Source of the DNA: Gammaproteobacteria bacterium
GTDB taxonomy: Bacteria > Pseudomonadota > Gammaproteobacteria > Pseudomonadales > Azotimanducaceae
Assembly (NCBI GenBank): GCA_003476445.1
Contig: DMUF01000232.1
Span: forward strand, 1-5,861
Reading direction: 5' to 3'
DNA: 5,861 bases
Below the pieces are notes generated by a model that saw only the letters and a list, made by a program, of their open reading frames with translations, had not been told where the DNA came from and did no database searches. Of the stretch, positions 1 through 4,939 are shown in pieces. Within the stretch, counting starts at the first letter, position 1. Each line of letters begins with the position of its first letter. The position numbers and the translations under genes were made by a program.

Positions 1-356
1 GGTCGAACGTTGGTACTGCGGCAGGTGGGGCACTTTCTGGCACCGGACAGCCACCCCTCGCGTGTTTCGGGGACAGCACGGAGTTGCTCTGAACCGCTCG
101 CCGAAGCTGCCGCGATGCCGGCAGCATTCGATGATCTGGTGCGCGCATCCTGCCAGCGCGCTTCAGATCTGGTTGTGTGACGGGTGTCCAACGATTTGTC
201 TCCGTTCGTCGCGAAGAGAGTTTCTGTCAGCGAATTGGCGGACATTAGATCGAAACGGGCGGCGTGGAGTCCACGTGCCAATGCCCGGAGTTGTCATCAG
301 AACGTAAACACTCGACCCCGATTCTTCGCGCGACTCAGAGAACGCTGATCGCAGGG
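1..356. other. Left flank without a supported gene; possible tail of an upstream gene to 180
   Basis: No convincing gene is visible here. Plus frame 1 is open from the left edge to a TGA at 178-180 (59 codons), and its last part, with residues such as EPLAEAAAMPAAFDDLVRAS, has protein-like composition, so it could be the C-terminus of a gene that starts outside the window. Plus frame 2 is also open from base 2 to 307, but it is rich in Trp, Cys, Arg and His and looks non-coding. All three minus frames are open over roughly 1-162, which in GC-rich DNA means little; none of their translations resembles a family I know. From 181 to 356 I see only non-coding sequence with one short inverted repeat (263-275). 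The frame-1 tail is a weak guess. Confidence 0.3.
263..275. repeat. Short perfect inverted repeat upstream of the selenoprotein promoter
   Basis: CGTGGA (263-268) and TCCACG (270-275) are perfect inverted copies around a single central G. The repeat sits about 80 bases upstream of the -35 box at 357. It could be a binding site for a dimeric regulator. It is not a convincing terminator, because no run of T follows. A 13-base dyad can arise by chance, so a function is only a possibility. Confidence 0.35.
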
Positions 357-385
357 TTGACCGGACTCCGTTCCCGACCTGTAAT
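357..385 (+). promoter_or_regulatory. Near-consensus sigma70-type promoter for the UGSC selenoprotein operon
   Basis: The -35 box TTGACC (357-362) matches the TTGACA consensus at 5 of 6 positions. The -10 box TGTAAT (380-385) matches TATAAT at 5 of 6. The spacer is exactly 17 bases (363-379). Transcription would start near 392, giving a leader of about 22 bases before the ATG at 414. This argues for the 414 start and against the in-frame upstream GTG at 264, which would lie well upstream of the transcript start. Confidence 0.65.
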
Positions 386-399
386 CACGCGAACGCAAC

Positions 400-403
400 A
401 GGA
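400..403 (+). promoter_or_regulatory. Ribosome binding site of the UGSC selenoprotein
   Basis: AGGA lies 10 bases before the ATG at 414. It is a modest Shine-Dalgarno with slightly long spacing. It falls between the predicted transcription start near 392 and the ATG, so it supports the chosen start. Confidence 0.5.
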
Positions 404-413
404 ATACCGCGAC

Positions 414-944
414 ATGATCCAATTTCACGATCCCCGGGCCGCAACGGATATCACGTGTCTGCCCTACACGCTTGGCATCGACCTGGAATCCCAATCTGAG
501 ATCACCGTGGGTTTCCTGGCCAACGGTTTTCCCGATTCAGATGTGTTTCTGGTCGCAGTTGCCGAAGCGCTCGCAGCCCATACGGGTATCAAGGCGAAGC
601 ATTGGAATAAGGGCAATGCGTCGGTTCCTGCGAGCCCCGCCATGCTCGAGGAAATCAGAGGCAGCTGTCAGGCGGTCATTGCCGCCTACGGGCACTGAGG
701 CTCCTGCACTACCGGCACCGTGCGTGACGGCGTTGCAGTTGCTTCCCTCGGAATTCCTGCCGTATCTCTGGTCACCGAAAAGTTCTGGCCGCAAGGGGAT
801 TTTGTTGCCGCATCCATCGGCATGCCTGACCTTCCGCGGGTGCAGCTGCCCCACCCCACGGGCGGCACGGGCGCCGCAGAAATGCGACGCATCGCGGCTG
901 ACATCGTGCCATCAGTGATAGCGGCACTGCGGGGAGCAGCATGA
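414..944 (+). CDS. UGSC family selenoprotein, selenocysteine (UGA) at codon 95
   Basis: The frame runs from ATG 414 to TGA 942-944 and contains one internal TGA at 696-698, read here as selenocysteine, giving 176 residues. The codons from 696 read U-G-S-C (U95, G96, S97, C98), the motif that names this family; other members are known to carry Cys in place of Sec. Both sides of the TGA carry family-like sequence: VGFLANGFPDSDVFL (32-46) before the AYGH that leads into the motif, and TTGTVRDGVAVASLGIPAVS, then LPHPTGG, after it. The U-x-x-C spacing resembles thiol/selenol redox centres, so a redox role is plausible, but no reaction is established. Other cysteines are C15 and C85. No signal peptide or membrane segment is visible, so it is probably cytoplasmic. 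The stop overlaps the next gene by ATGA. The alternative reading, a nonsense mutation in a Cys form or two separate ORFs, would need the stop to fall by chance exactly at the family's Sec position. I am confident of the family and fairly confident of Sec decoding. Confidence 0.88.
696..738 (+). promoter_or_regulatory. Selenocysteine UGA with candidate bacterial SECIS hairpin
   Basis: Bacterial SECIS elements lie inside the coding region just after the UGA, with a small G-containing apical loop that SelB recognises. After the UGA at 696-698, CTGCA (704-708) pairs perfectly with TGCAG (734-738). Inside that, CCGT (718-721) pairs with ACGG (727-730) around the loop GCGTG (722-726), which begins with G 23 bases after the UGA. 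The two stems are separated by an asymmetric internal loop (709-717 against 731-733), in which C716-G732 and G715-T733 could also pair. A competing fold is GCAC (706-709) with GTGC (720-723). The pairing was found by eye and no folding energy was computed. Short stems are common in GC-rich DNA, so the hairpin supports the Sec call only moderately. Confidence 0.5.
931..936 (+). promoter_or_regulatory. Ribosome binding site of the UGSC partner gene
   Basis: GGGGAG ends four bases before ATG 941 and lies within the last codons of the selenoprotein gene. Together with the ATGA stop/start overlap it fixes the start of the downstream gene. It also suggests translational coupling: ribosomes that pass the UGA at 696 would reinitiate here. 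Confidence 0.6.
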
Positions 945-2014
945 GCGAACTACTCTCTGCCGCGGATGAGGCAGACGCGCTGGAGCGCCTGCACGCGCTC
1001 GAATGTACCGACGGACTACCGGTCGTGATCCCGACACCCGAGCGCGTTGCGCGACTTGTGCTCGCGAGTGGCCAGGACGGTGACATGGTACTTGGGACAA
1101 TGGGGCCTGCCGGTGGTGTTGCGACCGTGGAAAAGGTAGCCACCGCTGCAGTGATGGCGGGCTGCCTTCCCGATCACATGCCCGTGGTGATCGCCGCCAT
1201 CCAGGCGCTCATTGATCCGGCATTTGATCTGACCGAGATGCAGTCCACCACCCACTGCACTGCGCCGCTTGTTATCGTGAACGGGCCCGCGCGGGAAGCC
1301 TGCGGCGGTATCGCCAGCGGATTCGGCGCGCTGGGGCCGGGCCATCGCGCGAACGCGAGTATCGGGCGCGCGCTCAGACTTGCCATGATCAATATCGGCG
1401 GCGCACGCCCCGGTGCATCGGACATGGCACTGCTCGGACACCCGGGCAAATTCTCCTCCTGCCTGGCAGAGGACGAGGAGAGCAGCCCCTTTGCTCCCTT
1501 GCACAGCGCACTCGGCTTCGCACCGGAGCAGAGCACCGTCACGGTGATTGGAACCGAGGCTCCGCATTCCGTGCTCTTCAGCCCCACCGGAGACGCGCCG
1601 ACCGACGCAGAGCGTCTTGCCGAGCTGCTCGCCATCGGTCTCGCGAATCTGGCCACCAACAATGCGCAACTGCGCAACGGACAAGCGGTGGTCATCCTGA
1701 ATCCGGAGCACGCGGCGGTGTTCGGCAAAGCCGCCATGGACCGCGACGCCGTTCAACGCGCCATCCATGCCCACTGCAGGAATTCGGCCGATGACCTGCG
1801 GCGATTGGCGGGGGGCTTTGCACCGCCCGCGTCTGTGACCGGTCAGGTCGCGGCCTTCCGCGCACACACCGATATCCTGCTGCTGGTGGCAGGCGGTACC
1901 GGGCTTTACTCGATGGTCTTTCCGACCTGGTGCGCCGGGCCTCACGTGAATCGATACGTGACGAAAGAAATCATGATCGACGTCTTCTGCGAGATCACGC
2001 TGCCCGGGGCGTAA
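941..2014 (+). CDS. Conserved-looking protein of unknown function, coupled to the UGSC selenoprotein
   Basis: This is a 357-residue protein that starts at ATG 941 inside the selenoprotein stop (ATGA) behind a GGGGAG ribosome binding site. I do not know its function. The sequence has blocks that look strongly conserved: DGLPVVIPTPERV (24-36), TVEKVATAAVMAGC (62-75), PLVIVNGP (109-116), GPGHRANASIGRALRLAMIN (132-151), HPGKFSSCLAEDEESSPFAP (167-186), and a C-terminal block VAGGTGLYSMVFPTW (316-330). Cysteines are at 22, 75, 106, 121, 174, 279, 331 and 350; C75, C106, C121 and C174 lie in or next to these blocks. No signal peptide or clear transmembrane helix is visible. I recall the DGLPVV..T.ERV start and the GPG.RAN.SIGRA block in proteins associated with UGSC-motif proteins, but I cannot verify this here. 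The tight coupling suggests a shared complex or pathway with the selenoprotein. It ends nine bases before the convergent gluconokinase gene. Confidence 0.8.
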   Translation: MSELLSAADEADALERLHALECTDGLPVVIPTPERVARLVLASGQDGDMVLGTMGPAGGVATVEKVATAAVMAGCLPDHMPVVIAAIQALIDPAFDLTEMQSTTHCTAPLVIVNGPAREACGGIASGFGALGPGHRANASIGRALRLAMINIGGARPGASDMALLGHPGKFSSCLAEDEESSPFAPLHSALGFAPEQSTVTVIGTEAPHSVLFSPTGDAPTDAERLAELLAIGLANLATNNAQLRNGQAVVILNPEHAAVFGKAAMDRDAVQRAIHAHCRNSADDLRRLAGGFAPPASVTGQVAAFRAHTDILLLVAGGTGLYSMVFPTWCAGPHVNRYVTKEIMIDVFCEITLPGA

Positions 2015-2023
2015 TCAGAGACG

Positions 2024-2542
2024 TCAGGGAACCCCGTCGGGCAGCTGCTCAAGAATCCGTTGCACGAGTTCCTCCGGCGGGCGTTCGATACCTAACCGCA
2101 AGCCATCGTTCGGCGGCTCGAGCGCTGCAAACTGGCTTTTGAGCAGCTGCGCCGGCATGAAGGCATGCTGACGAGCCGACAAACGTGCGGCAATGAGCTC
2201 AGGCGTTCCCTCGAGGTACACGGAAATAATCCTGCGCTGGTCGATGCCCAGTATTTCGCGATAGCAAGCTTTCAAGGCGGAACAAGCGAGCACCAGGGTT
2301 GTGCCGCGTTCCAGCGTTTGATCAATATGCGCACGTAGCGCGTGCAGCCAGGGCTCGCGGTCCCGGTCTGTGAGGGCAATACCCGAGCGCATGCGTTCGA
2401 TATTCGTTGGGGGATGAAAATCATCCGCATCAGCGAACTCGGCGCAGAGCCGCGCCGCAAGCGCCGCGCCCACCGTCGTCTTGCCGCTGCCGCTGACGCC
2501 GCAGACGACGATCGCGCGCGCCGTTCTAATCGCCCGCGCCAT
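2024..2542 (-). CDS. gntK: Gluconokinase (carbohydrate kinase, GntK family)
   Basis: Phosphorylates D-gluconate with ATP to 6-phosphogluconate in the cytoplasm. The protein is 172 residues, the usual size for GntK. The P-loop GVSGSGKT is at 15-22. It is followed by the family block DADDFHPPTNIERMRSG (38-54), then LTDRDREPWL (57-66), ACSALKACYRE (86-96), YLEGTPELIAARL (109-121), and HAFMPAQLLKSQFAALEPP (126-144), which corresponds to the region before the family's C-terminal end. I chose ATG 2542 because it places the P-loop at the usual distance from the N-terminus; the same frame is open further upstream (to 2782), but that extension runs out of frame over the 6-phosphogluconate dehydrogenase gene. 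The gene overlaps that upstream gene by 17 bases and no good Shine-Dalgarno is visible, so it is probably translated by coupling. Its product is the substrate of the gene just upstream. Confidence 0.93.
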   Translation of the reverse strand: MARAIRTARAIVVCGVSGSGKTTVGAALAARLCAEFADADDFHPPTNIERMRSGIALTDRDREPWLHALRAHIDQTLERGTTLVLACSALKACYREILGIDQRRIISVYLEGTPELIAARLSARQHAFMPAQLLKSQFAALEPPNDGLRLGIERPPEELVQRILEQLPDGVP

Positions 2543-3995
2543 GCAGCCACGCGTGATGGAAAGCCCCGTCCCGATCGCGCCGTTCAAAACCATGCGCACC
2601 GAACGCATCGCGCTGCGCCTGGATGAGCGCTGTGCCAAGTCTGGGCGCGGTGGCGGAGTCCAGCCAGGCAACCGCCGCGGCCAGCGCCGGCACGCCAACG
2701 CCTGCGCGGAGATTGGTGACCACGACGCTGCGAAGCGCTGGCAGAGCGTCTGCCGTCTGCGCACCCAGTGCGATTTCGACAAGCCTCACGGCACCAGGGT
2801 GGTCCTCGCTCAATTCTTCAAAGGCACGCAGAAGATCAGCGCGGATAATGCACCCGCCCTGCCAGGTACGCGCGAGATCCGCAGGATCGATGGTCCAACC
2901 CCAGGCGGCGCGCGCCGCAGCGATCAGCTCAAAGCCCTGCGCGAAGCTGATCGCGCTTGCCCCGACGAGCGCGCGTTCGAGCATGTCGTCGGAGCAGTCC
3001 GCCGCACTGCGGGATTCAACGCGCGCCAGATCTTCGCTCGCCACACCACGCTCCTGAAGCAGAGAGGTATTGCCAAATGCGGACACGGGTAGATCTGGCT
3101 CGGGCGGACGCCGGAATGGGGAAGCGGAGATCATGCGCTCGGTAAGCGCCGCCGCGAGCAGCGGCATGGGCACCGCAAGCTCGAGAGCCGCTTCCATGGC
3201 CCAGCGCCCGGTGCCCTTCTGGCCCGCGCGATCACGCACCTGATCAAGCAGATGCCCGCGACCCAGATCATCGTTCACGCCAAGAATATCGCGCGTAATG
3301 CTGACCAGATAACCAGCGCCGGGGCCCGCCGCCCATCGGGCAAAGAGTGCCCGCTGCGTCTCGCGATCGCGTCCGAGGGTATCCTGCAGCGTGCGCCAGA
3401 TATCGGCAATCACCTGCATCAGCGCGTACTCAATACCGTTGTGCACGGTCTTCACGAAGTGGCCCGCCGGCGCGGGTCCGACATGCGACACGCACGGCCG
3501 CCCGCGCACGCGCGCTGCGAGCGCATCGAACACCGGGCGGCAGCGCTCGAACTCATCCGGGGTCGCGCCAATCATGAGCGCAGCGCCGTGACGCGCACCC
3601 GACTCACCACCGGAGATGCCCGCGCCGATGAATCCAATGCCCGCGGACCGAAGCGCATCTGCGCGACGCGCTGTATCACGGAAATGGGCATTCCCTCCGT
3701 CGATGATCACATCACCGGGAAGAAGGTGCGGCTGCAAATCGGCGATGACCCGATCAACCGCAGACCCGGCCGTGACCATGATCAGCACCACGCGGGGCGC
3801 CGACAGTTCGCGCGCGAGCGCCGCCGCGTCACTCACCGTTCGTTCGAACCCGTGCCGGCGCGCGAATCGGGCGCGCTCCGGTTCGTCGTAACTGCACGCA
3901 ACCAGCGCAAATTCCTGCTCAAGGAGGCGCTCTGCCAGCGCCCCGCCCATGGTGCCAAGACCGACAAGACCGAGCGCGAAGCGCGGCGCACTCAA
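2526..3995 (-). CDS. gnd: 6-phosphogluconate dehydrogenase, decarboxylating
   Basis: Oxidatively decarboxylates 6-phosphogluconate to ribulose 5-phosphate and CO2. The protein is 489 residues, a full-length long-form enzyme (the E. coli enzyme is about 470). The N-terminal Rossmann fold has GLGTMG (12-17). The active-site block GISGGESGA is at 126-134 and the catalytic region HFVKTVHNGIEY at 179-190, with the general-base Lys182, and His185, Asn186 and Glu189. The all-helical C-terminal domain shows the expected DQVRDRAGQKGTGRW, GCIIRA and IQAQRDAFGAHGFERRD blocks and ends in HHAWL. After the second strand the sequence is CSYDEPER (34-41), with acidic residues where NADP-dependent enzymes have Asn-Arg, which hints at NAD preference. 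The start appears to be TTG 3995, 13 bases after the stop of the oxygenase gene; the ATG overlapping that stop (4009-4007) is out of frame. No strong Shine-Dalgarno is visible. It overlaps gluconokinase by 17 bases. Confidence 0.93.
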   Translation of the reverse strand: MSAPRFALGLVGLGTMGGALAERLLEQEFALVACSYDEPERARFARRHGFERTVSDAAALARELSAPRVVLIMVTAGSAVDRVIADLQPHLLPGDVIIDGGNAHFRDTARRADALRSAGIGFIGAGISGGESGARHGAALMIGATPDEFERCRPVFDALAARVRGRPCVSHVGPAPAGHFVKTVHNGIEYALMQVIADIWRTLQDTLGRDRETQRALFARWAAGPGAGYLVSITRDILGVNDDLGRGHLLDQVRDRAGQKGTGRWAMEAALELAVPMPLLAAALTERMISASPFRRPPEPDLPVSAFGNTSLLQERGVASEDLARVESRSAADCSDDMLERALVGASAISFAQGFELIAAARAAWGWTIDPADLARTWQGGCIIRADLLRAFEELSEDHPGAVRLVEIALGAQTADALPALRSVVVTNLRAGVGVPALAAAVAWLDSATAPRLGTALIQAQRDAFGAHGFERRDRDGAFHHAWLHGAGD

Positions 3996-4008
3996 CGGGA
4001 TTGACTCA

Positions 4009-4938
4009 TCAGGAAGATGCCGCCCGACGCCAGGGATCGAGATTCCAGGTCGGCCAGCGCATCTCGGTCAAGGCCAGCGTGCGGGGTGTCCAGAATGGAT
4101 CTCCCGGCAGCGGAATGCCCAGCACGGCGAGTTGCTCCGGGGTGCCGTGAGAAAGAATCGGCCCCCAGTCGCGCTCCGCCGAAAACTGCCAGACATGGAA
4201 CCCGATCTGATCATTGCCCCGGGCTTTGTAACCCACCGTCATCGTGTAGCGATGACCGCCCGGCGCAGTCAGATTGGTGCCGCGATGGAAGGTATCGATA
4301 CCGTGCGCGACCAACGTCCCCGCAGGCGCGGCCGCGGAACGCTCGCGGGCCTTGAGCGCCGCCTGCTCCGCCGCGGAGTTGGCATAAACCGCGCCAGCAC
4401 CCAGGATCGCATCGGTCTCCGGTTTCGGTACGTAATGCAGCGCCCCATGCGCGTCGGTGACGTCGGTGAAATAGAGGATGAAATCGATGGTTCGCAGGCT
4501 TGGCACATCTGCAGGCACCGACAGCGTGTGATTCGAAAAGTCGCAGTGAAACGGCTGATCGAAATCGGCTTCGCCGGTAAATTTCGCCCAGGTATGCGCC
4601 TGATAAAGATGCACGTCCTGAACACCGAGCGCCGCGCAGGCGAACGCAATGAGCGCGGGGTGCATGGGCAACAAGTTCATCGCCACCGAGCCGCCAAACG
4701 GCAGCGTGTCGATATGCATGAACTGATGGCGGTCGAATCGCCCAAGCTGACCCGGGTCCTTGCGATCGAGTGCCGTGCCCAGAGCAGGACGACGCCCACC
4801 GTAAAGACGCTCGTAGTCAGCGTTTATCGCCTCGATCTCGCTTGCTGCGAAGAAGCCCGGCACGATGGCAAAGCCTTCTTCGCGCCAGGACCGGATATGC
4901 GATTCGTCGAACCGCGCACGGGAATCCGCAGCCTGCAT
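4009..4938 (-). CDS. Phytanoyl-CoA dioxygenase (PhyH) family Fe(II)/2-oxoglutarate oxygenase
   Basis: PhyH-type enzymes hydroxylate a substrate using O2 and 2-oxoglutarate at a mononuclear iron; the substrate here is unknown. The 309-residue protein starts at ATG 4938. The N-terminus WREEGFAIVPGFFAASEIEA (18-37) is the typical family opening. The iron-binding facial triad is visible as H131 and D133 in FHCDFSNHTL and the distal H218 in DTFHRGTNLT. R230 in GGHRYTMTVGYK is the likely 2-oxoglutarate carboxylate anchor. FILYFTDVTDAHGALHYVP (153-171) is the usual core strand and loop between the two iron sites. All catalytic positions are present, so it should be active. The gene sits one base after the esterase stop, with a strong GAGGAG site seven bases upstream. 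The frame stays open to 5280, but that part lies over the esterase gene in another frame. In this operon a sugar-linked or ester-released substrate is more plausible than phytanoyl-CoA; that is inference. Confidence 0.9.
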   Translation of the reverse strand: MQAADSRARFDESHIRSWREEGFAIVPGFFAASEIEAINADYERLYGGRRPALGTALDRKDPGQLGRFDRHQFMHIDTLPFGGSVAMNLLPMHPALIAFACAALGVQDVHLYQAHTWAKFTGEADFDQPFHCDFSNHTLSVPADVPSLRTIDFILYFTDVTDAHGALHYVPKPETDAILGAGAVYANSAAEQAALKARERSAAAPAGTLVAHGIDTFHRGTNLTAPGGHRYTMTVGYKARGNDQIGFHVWQFSAERDWGPILSHGTPEQLAVLGIPLPGDPFWTPRTLALTEMRWPTWNLDPWRRAASS

Positions 4939-4939
4939 G

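Noticed and set aside
62..307. 81-residue open frame on the plus strand near the left edge
   Set aside because: Unusual Trp/Cys/Arg/His-rich composition, no motif, no ribosome site; the frame is also open to the left edge, so the apparent start is arbitrary.
264..413. N-terminal extension of the selenoprotein to the GTG at 264
   Set aside because: The near-consensus promoter at 357-385 lies inside it and the encoded residues (Arg/Thr/Leu-rich) do not resemble the family; ATG 414 has its own AGGA site.
720..944. Independent 74-residue gene starting at GTG 720
   Set aside because: It is the in-frame continuation of the UGSC protein after the selenocysteine codon, and no ribosome binding site precedes 720.
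1016..1945. 309-residue minus-strand open frame opposite the UGSC partner gene
   Set aside because: Low-complexity Gly/Arg/His-rich translation without motifs; the plus-strand frame has a ribosome site, ATGA coupling and protein-like conserved blocks.
2020..2038. Possible terminator hairpin between the convergent genes (GACG at 2020-2023 with CGTC at 2035-2038)
   Set aside because: The stem is interrupted by a three-base bulge, the inner GG/CC pairs are few, and no T run follows on either strand.
2543..2782. Longer gluconokinase start at 2782
   Set aside because: The extra 80 residues are out-of-frame sequence over the gnd 3' end and would place the P-loop far from the N-terminus, unlike other GntK proteins.
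3252..4004. 250-residue plus-strand open frame opposite gnd
   Set aside because: Arg/His-rich, no family features, and lies wholly over a well-supported 6-phosphogluconate dehydrogenase.
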